Numbered from the stretch's first letter, positions 39,559 to 52,722 are shown. The stretch is DNA of 64,000 nucleotides from Welwitschia mirabilis (GCA_051453625.1 JBOZIK010000001.1:121613792-121677791); one strand, 5' to 3'. A program made the numbers and translations. The notes: a model not told the origin generated them from the sequence alone.

Positions 39559-39658
39559 NNNNNNNNNNNNNNNNNNNNNNNNNNNNNNNNNNNNNNNNNN
39601 NNNNNNNNNNNNNNNNNNNNNNNNNNNNNNNNNNNNNNNNNNNNNNNNNNNNNNNNNN

Positions 39659-40243
39659 GAGTTGTTGCTCTTAATTTGTAAATATTTTAAGAGAATTTTA
39701 TATTTTAATTTGGTGAATGATTTCTTTGATGCCTTTAATGTATATTGTGAAATACAAATATAAAAACAATAATTTATAATTTCCTTACTAATATTTAGTT
39801 ACAGTGTTGTATGTTCTTGTTTTTAAGTTTCAATGGTTTTTACGTTGCTTTGTTGTCATGCTTTAAATGTATTTAATAAATATTGATAGTACTTATTTTT
39901 ATGCATAAATTAGAGGCATTTTCAATATAAATAATATGAAGTGGTGCCATGCCTCTCTAACATAAAGCACGGTATGAGAATATTGCAATATATGCTAGAT
40001 TGCTTAAATGATTATGTAACCATAATAATAATTTTTAAATCATGAATAACATTGTATTTTAGTATGACATGTTATTGTTGTGAAGAATAAATGAGTAGTA
40101 TTTAACCTCTTAGAGTTTTATTTATATTAGCCTTTCTTTACATACAAATTTTAATGTTAAATTCTAGTGTAATATTTAGATTTTCATAATTCAATCAACT
40201 CTTTCATATCTAATTTCAAATCCTAGGTTATCTAAAAACTTTA
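39659..40243 (+). repeat. Copia LTR fragment (3' end), second copy
   Basis: It aligns with the last 590 bp or so of the copia LTRs, from GAGTTGTTGCTCTTA to TCTAAAAACTTTA, matching the ends at 31,678 and 38,799. The left part is lost in the gap. It abuts the gag of element B, so it is probably a solo or truncated LTR inserted there. Confidence 0.85.
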
Positions 40244-40251
40244 AGATAGTA

Positions 40252-41560
40252 ATGCTCATACTTCTGAATCTCAACCTACTCCTGGGCAGCTTTTTAAAGG
40301 TTATAAAACGTATCTCTTTTACCCATGATGCTTCTATATATATTAGAAACCTTAAGGATTTCCCAATTTTTCATGGTGTAGATAATAAGAATCCTTATGA
40401 GTTTCTTGAAGAATTTAACTTACTTTGTAAGATGACTCCTTAAAGCTCATCCTGATGAAGCCAAATTAGTAATTCTTCCTCTTCTTTCACATATTAGTAA
40501 ATTTAAACAAGCTTTTATTAAGAAATTTTTTTCCACTAGTATTAATCAAATGAAAAATCTTATTAATAGTTTTAATCAATCTTCTATTAAATCTTATTTT
40601 GAAACTCTTGAGTATTTTTAAGATCTACTAATTAAAATCCCATTTATGTTTTAAAGTTTTGAGCTTAGTTTAATTTTTCCTAGAAGAGATTAATAAAGAA
40701 ACTAGAAAATTATTAGAATCATTAAATACTAGAGATTTAATAAATTATACTTCTAATAAAGCATGTAAAGAATTAGAAGAATTAGTAGAAGTTACTCAAA
40801 CGTGGAAAAATGTTGAAAATGACCATATTAGAAGTAAGTTTAGCTTGAATGAACTTTTTTATAAGGATAAATCTCATGAGGAATTAGCAAAAAAATAAAA
40901 TTTCTATCAGTTTAGATTGAAAATCTTAAATTACAATAAAAAAAGCTTAAGAAAATTCAAACTCAATCTTTTTTAAGTTTATCTTTCTGAGAGGTGTATC
41001 AAGTAGAGGGATATTCCATGAAATTTTGTAAAAACTTTAATGAGCTAAAAATGCATTATATCATCATCATCATCATCTTTGTAAAGCTCATACCTTTAAT
41101 CAAAATTATCATGCTCTTACACCATTCAATAGGTATTCTATCTTTCATCTAAATAATTTTCATTAGAATTTCTTTCATCCTTATAATAACCAATCTCAAT
41201 GAAAACCTAAATATTTACCTCTTCCTATCCACAAGAAAATAACTTAGAAGAAGCAATAAAGTTATTTGTTAATCAAATGAATCAAATGCAATAAAGTATT
41301 AATTTCATATTCTAATAACAAAATAAAAGTAAGAATCATCCTACCTTACATTCCCAATATACTCCTAATTCAAAATCAACTAATGTAGTGAAAGAATGAA
41401 GTGATGCAAATTCCATTAGAATAAGATATAGGAAAGTAAATTTAAAATCTATTTCTAAAGCTAAAGAGGATGAAAATTTAAATAAAATAATTGAAAATCT
41501 TAAATATGATTCTAGAAAAAGATTTAAGAGAGAAAATTAGAAGATTCTATTTATTTTCCT
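40252..41560 (+). pseudogene. Gag of gypsy element B
   Basis: The first open part (40,252-40,443) reads SIYIRNLKDFPIFHGVDNKNPYEFLEEFNLLCKM, the F.G...DPY.HL.EF pattern of Athila-like gag N-termini. Further on come a capsid-like SFNQSSIKSYFETLEYF and then KACKELEELVEVTQTWKN, the end of the capsid region. The later part (about 41,000-41,560) is Asn- and Gln-rich without a clear knuckle. Stops and a frame shift after codon 63 show decay. The start of the element is lost at the copia LTR fragment. Confidence 0.75.
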
Positions 41561-41569
41561 AGTCGTCTT

Positions 41570-42324
41570 CAATTTGATAAATGTTCTAATAACTATGATG
41601 ATATTCATAAAATTTTTGAAGATATTAACATTAATCTTTCCCTTCTTGAGGTAAATAAGAAAATTTCTTCTTATGCTAAGTTTCTTAAAGACTTATTTGC
41701 TTGTAAAAGTAAAATCCAACCATTTAGAGAAATAATTAATCTTACCACATCTACTAGTTTGTTATAAAATAAAAAATTATTGTAAAATATAGGAACCTTA
41801 CATCACCTACTATTTCCATTACTATTGGTGACCATATTATTAATAAATCATTAGTATATTTAGATGCTAGAGTCAACCTTATGCTAGAACCTATTTTTCA
41901 TGCCTTAGGATTTAACCATGTTGATCCCATTAATCTAATTCTTTCTATGGCTAATGGAACCTTAGTTAAATCATCTAAAATTTTAAAAGATATCTTAATC
42001 CACATTAATAAAGTAGTTAATCCTATTGAATTTATCATTTTTAAAGTTTCCATTAATTACACTAGCTATCTTATTATTCTTGATAGACCTTAACTTGCTA
42101 TAATAAATGTAAAAATGAATTATAGATTTGGGGTATAATAACTTTTCACAATTTTTCCATTGCCTAAAATATGTTTTTCAATTGGAAGAAAAAGGATATT
42201 GAATTAAATGAACATTTACTTATGCCTAAAATTTAACTTGTAAGTAATGATTTATTCTTAATTTTGAATAGTATGCTTTATTTGGATGTAAAATATGTAT
42301 TACTCATTATATATTATTTAGATT
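41570..42324 (+). pseudogene. Protease of gypsy element B, cut by element N
   Basis: The linker ININLSLLEVNKKI and SYAKFLKDLFACKSKI is typical of the gag-protease junction. The active site reads LDARVNLML (DxGAS-like in relatives, here D-A-R), followed by an open stretch 41,881-42,093 with MANGTLVKSSKILKDILIHI and YLIILDRP, equivalent to ILGRP. NVKMNYRFGV follows. The reading continues as fragments to about 42,320, where the LTR of element N begins. It resumes at 53,916 with the linker to RT. Confidence 0.82.
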
Positions 42325-44071
42325 TGTTATGATGCCAAATTATGTATTTTTGATGGAGTATTTTGAGTAGTACTGCAAGACATTTAGATAGGTTTAAGAA
42401 TAAAATGATAATTATTAACAGTCAAGGAGAAAATCGCAAAAATGCATAAATAATAGTACGTTTGGAGGCATTTTGGATAAATTTTGATACTTCACATTTC
42501 AAGAAAGAATAAATGAGATCCAAGGTTAATTTAATTTAATAAAGAGCTTTAAGAAGGCTATTGTCCCTACCATCATCTAGACGACAACTAGGACGACACC
42601 ACTTGCATGATGACTATGATGCTAATTGGAATAACATAAAAGATAAAAATAAAACTCTATTGATGTGGCATCATTCCTACCATCATTCAAATGACAATTT
42701 GGATGACCATCTAATTTTAGAAAATGTACCAAAATCCATTAAACTTTTATAATATGTCATGCACTTTCTTGTGTGGTTATTGGGGTTTTGCCCATACCTA
42801 TTAGTCTTGTTTATTTTTATGTCTATATTTGTTAATAAATATCAACTCCTTCCTTAAATCCAATCATCTTTGTTTATATTGAAAATTCTTATGATAGGAG
42901 ATTGAAGAACTAGAGGTCCATCCGAAAATTGTAGAGAGGAGCCTTCCTTATTGTCAAGCTGTATCTCCTTCATTGAGGTGTTATTGCTTTGTAATAGAAT
43001 GTTGGTTTAACTTTTCATAAAAATATTCTTTTAGTTTTATTCATATTTATGTGCATCTCCCTTATGGTTTATGTTGTTTTTTATTCCATGATANNNNNNN
43101 NNNNNNNNNNNNNNNNNNNNNNNNNNNNNNNNNNNNNNNNNNNNNNNNNNNNNNNNNNNNNNNNNNNNNNNNNNNNNNNNNNNNNNNNNNNNNTATGCTT
43201 GTTAGTATTATTTATTTATGAGTATATCTTTGTTAATAAATACCAAAGTGACTCTTGACTCTAATTATCTTTGTTTGCACTAAAAATTCTTGTGATAGGA
43301 GATTAAAGGGCTAGAGGTCCATTTAATAGTTATAGAGAGGGGTTTTTCTTAGTGTTTCTATGCCTCCATCATCAAGGTGCTACTACTTTGTAATAAGATG
43401 TTGGTTTAACTTTTAATGGAAATNNNNNNNNNNNNNNNNNNNNNNNNNNNNNNNNNNNNNNNNNNNNNNNNNNNNNNNNNNNNNNNNNNNNNNNNNNNNN
43501 NNNNNNNNNNNNNNNNNNNNNNNCCATCATCAAGGTGCTACGACTTTGTAATAAGATGTTGGTTTAACTTTTAATGGAAATATTCTTTTAGTTTTTATGT
43601 ACATCTCCCTTATGATTTATGTTGTTTATGATTCTTGAAAGTTTCTTTAGTGAAATAGATCATAAGAGCAACCTTTGTTAAGGTTGAAATCATTAGTTTA
43701 GAATCTTGAATTGCATTTTATATTTCATTTCATGCTTTCATATTCTATCTAATACAATTGATAGCTTAGGTTGGTTTTGATTAGTGATAGTTTCATTAAT
43801 TAAACTAGGTTATGTAGAGTCGATCTTCATGTTAAAGATTTGATAGTCAGATAGATATTGCATTTAGGGTAGTTTGCATTTTTATTTGCATTGTGTGTTT
43901 ACTTTTCTTGTATTGTTAATTTTCATTTTCAAAACTTTATTTCATGAAAAGTAATTCTCTAGCTTCAAGCCTAATGCTTTTGATGGATTATGACATTTGG
44001 GTCAACTCCTATTTATATTAGTATGTTATGTTTGTGCAAATATTTATAATTTATAGAATTCGACTACAACA
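42325..44071 (+). repeat. 5' LTR of element N (length inflated by gaps)
   Basis: It starts TGTTATGATGCCAAATTATG and ends ...CGACTACAACA. It aligns with the 3' LTR at 52,723. The true length should be about 1.2 kb. The 1.75 kb here includes two 100-N gaps (43,094-43,193 and 43,424-43,523) with repeated flanks: 43,366-43,423 and 43,524-43,581 differ at one base. TATA-like TTAATAAAT is at 42,832-42,840, and TCATCTAGACGA is at 42,573-42,584. Confidence 0.85.
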
Positions 44072-44074
44072 TCT

Positions 44075-44092
44075 TAGTGCCATTACTGGAAA
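44075..44092 (+). other. Primer-binding site of element N
   Basis: TAGTGCCATTACTGGAAA begins three bases after the LTR end, as in element A (TGGCACCATTACTAAGG). Both look like decayed TGGCGCCATTGCCGGGG-type sites. Confidence 0.75.
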
Positions 44093-44389
44093 AGGCCGTA
44101 AGAAGTTCAAGAATTATCGTTACCTAGATAACTACTTTGGATTTTGATTCAAGTATTAGTTTGTAGTAGCATTGAATTTTTACTATAAATACTTTAGTTC
44201 TTCTTTCTACATTTTTTTCACATCTTTATATTTTACTCTTCATTTTTACAAAGTCTGTCATCTTGTTGGCCGTCCTCATGATATTTTTAATTCTTACATG
44301 TTTGTTTTTTTATTTTCTACCATATAATAAGTCGATATTGTCTTCTCTGTCATCTAGACAGCACTGGAAGATGACTAATAATGTGTTTC

Positions 44390-44775
44390 TATTTTGATTT
44401 TTAGTTTTTCTATTTTTTGTTTTCTATTTTTTATTTTCTATTTTCTCTGTTTTATATTTTTTCATTTTCTTTATTTTTCATTTTCTATTTTTTTCCTTTT
44501 TTTATTTGCTCTATCTTCTTTATTTTCTATTTTTTATTTTTTTATTTTATCTTCTTTTGATTTTGTTTTCTTTATTTTCTATTTTTTGTTTTCTCTATTT
44601 TCTATTTTCTCTATTTTTTATTTTCTCTGTTTTCTATTTTTTTGGTTTTCTCTATTATGTGTTTTCTATTTTTTATTCTCTTTATTTTCATTATTTTCTA
44701 TTTTTTTAATTTTTTTCCTATTTTCTTTCTTTTCTCTATTTTCTATTTTCTTGTTTTTATTTTTTTATCATCCAG
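44390..44775 (+). repeat. Pyrimidine tract, (TTTTCTATTTTCT)n-like
   Basis: About 390 bp of T-rich sequence built from TTTTCTATTTT and TTTCTCTATTTTC variants. The open frames across it encode only Phe, Leu, Ser, Ile and Tyr and are not genes. It ends at a pair of family palindromes, TCATCCAGAATATCATC and TCATCTAGATGA (44,780-44,791). Confidence 0.9.
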
Positions 44776-45429
44776 AATATCATCTAGATGATGATCAAGA
44801 TAACAAATAGGCAGATATTTTACTGAGCATGCAATGATGTTTAAAAAAAACATTTTGTAAAAAAAGAAAATATTCAAGGAAGCAAAGCTTACTCAAAAAA
44901 AATTAGAAAAGGCTTACTTGACAAAATAAAAAAGGATATGCACCTCCCACATATGTAATTTCCAAGATTTAAAGAAATTTTTTCAATTATATACTAGCAT
45001 CATTAAGGTCCACCCCATCTCATATTATGCCAGAATGGTATTTCCTACCTTAATATGCCATTCTTCTTAGTATCCCAAACAAATTAGGAGGTTTAAGACA
45101 TATACACTTAGAGCAGGGCCTACTACAATACACTTGACTGATTGTTCTAGAATTCTTCTACTTAAGAAACTAATGAGATGGCTGGTTTCAATATTCAATA
45201 CCTTTTGTAAGCTTATTGACCTATTAACTAAGGTGTAGGAGTCATTAATGAAAACCCTCATGGTTTAGCATACATAAATAGAGAGAGATCGTGATACCTT
45301 ATGCACAAGTTATGAATTTCTACTTTTTATTTTTGAATTAAATATTTCAAATAGAAGTAGTAAAAATAATAGGATACAAGAAAAATCATTTTATTCCCTT
45401 CTCTTTAATGAGTAACATTACTTAATACA

Positions 45430-47900
45430 AATATGATAGAATCCTCTAATTCAAATGCAAAGATTACTGTAGGAGAAATAATTGCTAAAGGAAAACATGA
45501 AAGATAAAAATCTTGTAACTTTTATTCTACTGATGATCTAGAATCTAAAATCTTGTAACTTTTATTCCCATCCACTATTAAAAATAATGGTAAAAGACCA
45601 CTTCGAGAAATATTAGCTGAAATAAAAGCTAAAGAAAGAAGGAGAAAACATAGAAATTATAAGAATAATAGAAATAAAACACTTAAAAAAATATTTCAAG
45701 AACAATTTTGGAGAACTTTGAATGATGTAGCAACTAAAACCTCTTCCCCTTTTCAAACTTCAAATGAAAATGATAGTGATGGATTGCAACATTTTAAGGA
45801 TTCCACCTCATCTAGTGAAACTTCCCATAATTATTTTAGTGAATCCCAACAATTTCCCNNNNNNNNNNNNNNNNNNNNNNNNNNNNNNNNNNNNNNNNNN
45901 NNNNNNNNNNNNNNNNNNNNNNNNNNNNNNNNNNNNNNNNNNNNNNNNNNNNNNNNNNNNNNNNNNNNNNNNNNNNNNNNNNNNNNNNNNNNNNNNNNNN
46001 NNNNNNNNNNNNNNNNNNNNNNNNNNNNNNNNNNNNNNNNNNNNNNNNNNNNNNNNNNNNNNNNNNNNNNNNNNNNNNNNNNNNNNNNNNNNNNNNNNNN
46101 NNNNNNNNNNNNNNNNNNNNNNNNNNNNNNNNNNNNNNNNNNNNNNNNNNNNNNNNNNNNNNNNNNNNNNNNNNNNNNNNNNNNNNNNNNNNNNNNNNNN
46201 NNNNNNNNNNNNNNNNNNNNNNNNNNNNNNNNNNNNNNNNNNNNNNNNNNNNNNNNNNNNNNNNNNNNNNNNNNNNNNNNNNNNNNNNNNNNNNNNNNNN
46301 NNNNNNNNNNNNNNNNNTATGAAGAATAATCATCTTGCATCCATTATCATGAAATACAACATTCATCTAGCATAAGGTACTATGAAGAAAGAAATAATTC
46401 TATTACAAAAATACTTAAGGAAATGAAAATGAGATAAGAGAATACTAATAAGAACTCAAAAAAATTGATTGAAATGTTTCAACAAAATTTATTACAATTT
46501 CAAGTTCTTGCTTCAACATAGAAAATAAAAGTATGGATTAACCTATAACATAAAACTTATTAGAAGATGGACAACAAAATAAAAACAGTAATGATTTACC
46601 TCCGTTATTTGATAACAAGGATGAAGATGATTATTTCTTAGATGATAACATTGAAATCTTAGATCATATCCCTGGTTTTCACTTACTTTGTAATGAGCAT
46701 GAAGGAGTTCAACCTCTAAAATAAGTTCAAAATATGAGGAAAGTCATAAACTTCTATCATCTAGAAAACCATCCAAGACGATATTTAGGAACAACAACTT
46801 GATAATAGAAAATGAGGATTACAGTTTAGGATTAATAGAATTACTTAATAGAGGTGAATAAGAGTTAACTTAGGAAATATCAGAAAATCTTTCATTACAC
46901 AATGAGAACTTCTCTTTCTATAATCTTTTTAATGAAATTTTTAATGAATCCACATACTTTGAAAATGAAAATGATCCTCAACAAAAAAATAACTAGTTTA
47001 ATAAAGAAGAAGGAGATATTATCAAAGAATATAAAAAGAGCATTCCACTAAGTAATGATGAAGTCAACAATGAGGAGAAGAGGAATAAAGAAGAATCAAT
47101 TAAAAATCAAACAAACTTATTGGAAAATAAAGTTATATCTTCCAATGAAATAAACCAACTTAAAGAGTTTACTCATGCTTCTCCATTACTTTCACTTATA
47201 CTTTAATGCAAAACCTTAAATGATATCCCTCCTTCTACTCCCACTTCCATATTATCTTGTGATTTTGATAATGATAACCTTTGTTATCTCTCCCATTTGA
47301 ACATTCAAGCAATTCTTCAAATCACATTCCTCTTCTTGAATTTAATAAAATACATCGTGTTGAGGAGTCTACTTTAAAAACCTCTTAATATTTTCTTTCT
47401 AGAACTTTATGTGCTATAAAAAGTAACATCTTTTCCTCTTTTATAAAGTTAACTCTGCCTTGTGCTTTTAATGATTATTATTTTCAAAAATAAGACTTGG
47501 GGTATCTTGGAACTCTAAATTGAGCAAACCTTATCTTCTTGATCCAAATCCACGCTTTGAATTAAATGTTAAGAAGATTTTTAAGTAGATTAAACCTATC
47601 TTAGTCACTCACCCTAAGAAGTTCCTTTTAAAGCCTTGGATTATAAATAATACCATTAATGTCTCTCATGTTCAGTATTAATATGTTTCAAATCCTTTAT
47701 ATCATAAGTTTGATAAGAGATTGGTTTTTCATAAGTTATATGAATTCTTTATCTATTATAATGCTGTTAAACCTTATAGAGACAAAATGTCGTGTGGTTA
47801 TGTTAATTGGAAAAAGTCTTATTTTGTTATTGAAAATATATATCTTGAGTTAAATAATAAAGAGATTTTTAATCATACTAGACATTCTAAAAATCCCTAA
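45430..47900 (+). pseudogene. Unrecognised acidic ORF remnant of element N
   Basis: A discontinuous protein starts near ATG 45,435 (MIESSNSNAKITVGEIIAKG). It includes PLREILAEIKAKERRRK and a Ser-rich open part at 45,718-45,858 before the 459-N gap. After the gap come DEDDYFLDDNIEILDHIPGF and HLLCNEHEGVQPLK, a long Asn/Glu/Lys-rich part, and a better-kept end with KKFLLKPWIINNTINVSHVQ and KLYEFFIYYNAVKPYRDKM (about 47,610-47,790). The copy at 24-26 kb has the same order. I know no family for it. It could be a strongly diverged gag or an element-specific protein. Confidence 0.5.
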
Positions 47901-49469
47901 AAATCTTCTTGAATACTTTCTTGCATGCATTATATAATGATATCCATGATTTACATTGTTCAATAATAGATTATTCTTTAATTAGATTTATCACTTCTTG
48001 ATCTCTTATTTAAAATCTAAAAATTGTGTTGTTAAAGTTTCATCCTTTTATTGTTTTTACCTCTAATTTANNNNNNNNNNNNNNNNNNNNNNNNNNNNNN
48101 NNNNNNNNNNNNNNNNNNNNNNNNNNNNNNNNNNNNNNNTTTTAAGAGAATGCAATATCTTAGGACCATAACTTTAGGAATAAATTTTTCTTTTCTTTCT
48201 TTCCAATAAAATTATTAAATATAATTTAAGATTTGAATGAAAATTTTGGTTTGGTATTTTTTCGATTTTATGATTTTTATACTTTTATCTTTGATTTTTA
48301 GTTTCAATAAATTAATCTCTAGATGATTTAGTTCTTATCCTTTAGAGAAAGTACATTATTAATGGTTNNNNNNNNNNNNNNNNNNNNNNNNNNNNNNNNN
48401 NNNNNNNNNNNNGACAAGGGTTTAAAATCTATAAATCATAAGATCTTGAACATGATAGAAGCAATTGTTTTAAAAGTTTTCCTGCCATTGTCTAAATTCT
48501 TTCTTAGCTTATTCTTTTAATGAATGTCATGATATTACTTGAACATCTTTTAAACTTGAGTTATGTTGTACTTTATGAAGTTATCATTACTAGTAATTTT
48601 TACTTGGGAATTAAAGTAATACGACTGGATTCACCTAATATTAAGACATTAAAATGTCTATGAACTTCATTTAACATAAGATGCTTCGGTTTTTTATGTT
48701 TTCTCTTGATGGTGTAAGTTTTTGGTTATTAGGAGTGTTCTTTCGTATCTTTCATATTATTTCTTCATCTTTGTCTTTGTGAGTGTATGATCATGTGGGA
48801 CTTACTTTTAAAAAGTTTTTATTTCAAAAAATAAAAAATAAGAAAAAGAATAATAACCATGATCTATTATTTTTGTGCTAAATACAAGGTCACCATGATG
48901 TCCTACTGCATTAAGGTAAATTTTCCTGAAAGGGACCTTTGGCAGTGTTGGTACCTATGGAAACTCCACTGGAGGATCAGTTGGACATGCTTTACAGGTC
49001 CCTACTTCTTTAAATTTGGTTGCATTCCCTTCATCATGGTTTAAAATAAAATACTTTAAAGCTATGAAATTAGTGGTATTCCTAATATCATCAGAGGCAT
49101 TACTTGTTTTATAAAGTTATTATGTTNNNNNNNNNNNNNNNNNNNNNNNNNNNNNNNNNNNNNNNNNNNNNNNNNNNNNNNNNNNNNNNNNNNNNNNNNN
49201 NNNNNNNNNNNNNNNNNNNNNNNNNNGTGGTATTCCTAATATCGTCAGAGGCATTACTTGTTTTATAAAGTTATTATGTTTACAATATTTTCACATGGTC
49301 ATTTCACTTTTAAGGATTTGGGTGTGTTTTGAGGTGTTAGCAAGTGAGTTCATTTTTGGTAGCTTTTGATCTTATCATTCATTATTTGAAAACATGAGTT
49401 ACTTAGCATTGTCATAATCATTGCCTATTCAAGTGATACTTTATAGAGTTTTTACATTATGTTATGTCC
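47901..49469. other. Non-coding part of element N with one less-decayed patch
   Basis: Contains N runs at 48,071-48,139, 48,368-48,412 and 49,127-49,226. The last is flanked by a 54-bp echo (49,073-49,126 and 49,227-49,280, one difference). At about 48,880-49,050 the sequence is richer in G and C and lacks stops in two frames. One frame reads GTYGNSTGGSVGHALQVPTS and the other PERDLWQCWYLWKLHW. Neither is recognised. Confidence 0.5.
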
Positions 49470-52400
49470 ATTAAGTAATTTTAGGATTTGTGTCATGAGG
49501 GTTTGCTAGGTTTGAATTTAGGGTAGGAACATAATCTTCTTCATGTTGCTAAGTTGTCCATTTCTATTTTGTTTTCCTTAGTTATTTTTTATGGTATTTC
49601 AAAGTCATTTCCATACTTTTTCATCACAAATGCTTAAGAATTAATCATTTAGAAGTTTTCTAATTAATTTTTGTTTTCAATTTGTAATTTTTTTACTATA
49701 AGGTAATTTTTATTTTTGTAAATAAATTTTTTTTAGTTTATGATTCTAATTTTTCCCATCTTTTTGAGTACTAGTTCTTGAATTTTTTCTTGATTTTTAA
49801 GGCATGTAGTACTATTTTTCAATAATTGTCAGTTAATGACACATTTATCTTCCTTAGTTTAGTACATGCACCTCCTTATTATGCCTTATTTATTATAATT
49901 CTTAACCATTTATTATCTTTAAAAATCTTTTATACCTTTCTAAAACCTACTTGATGCTATCTGAGATTAACTGATTATGCTAGTCATTCCAAATTTTTTC
50001 AAATTTTTTGATCTTTTTGAAAGACCCTATCATCCTCTATGTCATCCACATGATAAGGTGGATGACATACAAATGTTTTTGAAAAATCATCATTTTTATG
50101 TTTTATCTTTTTTCAAACTAAATCTGACCCTTCTTTTCATGCACATAAAACTATTCCTAGCCTACCTGTATTGCTTACTTATACTTAAACTTGCATATTA
50201 ATCTTTTTTAACTTAATATAATATGAGATCTATTAATTCATCTATGGAGGGAGGAAGGACATATATTTTGAGATATTTTGAGCAAATTTTAAACTTTTAA
50301 GGATTATCTTTACATTTTCATGAAACATATCTATNNNNNNNNNNCTAAATGCCTACTATTTGATTGATATACATTATTGATATTATTTATTAAATCAAGT
50401 GCTTCATAGAAAAATACTTGTAGTATGTTTTCTTATAGGAATGATCAAGTAATTCATGAGACTATGAATGAAGGGAATAATGTTATGATTGATTATTTTT
50501 TATATACTTTCCTTATAGATTACGCTTATAAACTTAATATTTGATCTATGAATATCCTTTTGAGTTATCACTTTTTCTGATTATATATGCACATTATTTA
50601 GATAAGTTATTATGGTCATATCTTCTGATGACTATTTTTGTTATGAAATTCAATTTTTGTTTTTTAGATGTGCTAAATGNNNNNNNNNNNNNNNNNNNNN
50701 NNNNNNNNNNNNNNNNNNNNNNNNNNNNNNNNNNNNNNNNNNNNNNNNNNNNNNNNNNNNNNNNNNNNNNNNNNNNNNNGTAGATTACACTTATAAACTT
50801 AATATTTGATCTATGAAGATCCTTTTGAGTTATCACTTTTTCTGATTATATATGCACATTATTTAGATAAGTTATTATGGTCATATCTTTTGATGACTAT
50901 TTTTGTTATGAAATTCAATTTTTGTTTTTTAGATGTGCTAAATGTTTTAAGAGGGGGGTTAATGCATAGGTAAGTGTTTTGATCTTATTTTTTGATGAGC
51001 ATAATTATAGGCAATTAATTTTATAGATTGATTTTTAATTGTCTAACATTCCCATAATCATCTAGATGATACTCTGTATGACACCACTGTCNNNNNNNNN
51101 NNNNNNNNNNNNNNNNNNNNNNNNNNNNNNNNNNNNNNNNNNNNNNNNNNNNNNNNNNNNNNNNNNNNNNNNNNNNNNNNNNNNNNNNNNNATGTCATCC
51201 ATTATTAATTAGGTAATTTTATGATTTCTTCTATGAGGGTTTGCCAAGTTTAAATTTAGGGTAGATACATAATCTCATTCATGATTCTAATTTTTTCATT
51301 TCTATTTTATTTTTCTTAGTTATTTTCTTTGATATTTTAAAGTCATTTTCATATTGTTTCATCACAAATGCTTAGGGATTGAACATTTAGTAGTTTTACT
51401 TGCTAAATTTATTTTCATATAATTTTTTATAGGAGTTTTTTTTTTTTTTGAGCAAATGTTTCCAATTTTTTTTGGCAAATGTTTCCTTAGTTTATGATGC
51501 TAATTTTTCCCATCTATTCTTTTGAATGACACATATAGCACTATTTCTCAATCATTGTGAGTTCATAGCACATTTATCTTTCTTATCTTGATGCATTTAC
51601 TTCCTTTATCATGCCTTGATTTATCATGATTCTTATTCATTTTCTATCTTTTGAAATATCTGATACTTTTCTTAAACCTTAATGATATTATCTACGTTTA
51701 ATTTATTTTGCTGATACTTTAATTTTTAGTAATATTTTAAAAACACATGTCATCCTCCTTATCATCTAGATGACTAAGTAGATGATACATAGATATTTTT
51801 TGGGTGTATACTCTTTATCTTTATCTTTTTTAGACTAAATCTGACCTTCTTTTTATGCATAGAATATTATTACCAGCCTACTTGTATTGCTTACTTAAAA
51901 TTGCATATTAATCTTTTTCGTCTTACCTTAATGCAATATGAGACATGTTGATTCACCTATGGAGAGGTATAGGATATATATTTTCAAGATATTTTGAATA
52001 AGAATTCAAATTTTTTAGGGTTATTTTTACATTTTCATAATACATATCTGTAATGTACTTGTCTGATTTTGATCGCCTATTACTTAAATAAAATGCATTA
52101 TGGATATTGTTTATAAATCATGTACTTGATAATAGAATACTTGTAGTTTGTTTTCCTTATAGTAATTTAAGAGACCATGGATGAATGGAATAATATTATG
52201 ATTGATTACTTTTTCTATATTTTCTTTTATAAATTATGCCTAAAACCTCAAATTTTTTATTTATTAATAACATTTTTGAGTCATTACTCTTTTTGATTAA
52301 ATATGCACATCATTTATCTAAGCTATTCTAGCTATATCCTGTGATGTTGCTTCTTGTTATAACATTTAATCTTTATCTTGTCAATGCATTAAATGATTTA

Positions 52401-52551
52401 AGTAGAGGCCTAACTCATGGATAAGTGTTTTGATCTTATTTTTTGATGAGCATAATTATAGGCAATTAATTTTATAGATTGATTTTTAATTGTCTGACAT
52501 TCCCATAATCATCTAGATGATACTCTGGATGACACCACTATCATTTTATCT
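49470..52551. repeat. Diverged direct duplication of about 1.4 kb in element N
   Basis: 49,470-51,091 and 51,200-52,551 have the same order. Both contain GAGGGTTTGC, TTTAGGGTAG.TACATAATC, TTTCATCACAAATGCTTA, a CATCC...GGATGACAT-type palindrome, and a 140-bp block with AATTATAGGCAATTAATTTT and AATCATCTAGATGATACTCT. Substitutions are frequent in the first part, while the last 140 bp are almost identical. Copy 1 contains a 100-N gap flanked by a 164-bp echo (50,516-50,679 and 50,781-50,944). Confidence 0.78.
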
Positions 52552-52703
52552 TCCAAGGTAAAACATTTTAGTTTATTTAATTTTAATATTTTCTCATACA
52601 TACTAAGATTTATGAACTTAAGCTACATATCCCTCGATAGTGTTTTATCTTAGACAATTTGGCTCATACTTATAGTCGTTCACCAACTTTATCAGGAACT
52701 AAT

Positions 52704-52722
52704 AAGGCTAAGTGGGGGGCTA
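52704..52722 (+). other. Polypurine tract of element N
   Basis: AAGGCTAAGTGGGGGGCTA directly precedes the TGTTACACTACC that starts the 3' LTR. Confidence 0.85.

Noticed and set aside
44394-44810. 138-codon and 67-codon open frames
   Set aside because: They translate a T-rich simple repeat into Phe/Leu/Ser/Ile runs. No gene.
45831-46375. Several long frames on both strands across the 459-N gap
   Set aside because: They are open only because N is not a stop. Only the part at 45,718-45,858 has sequence support.
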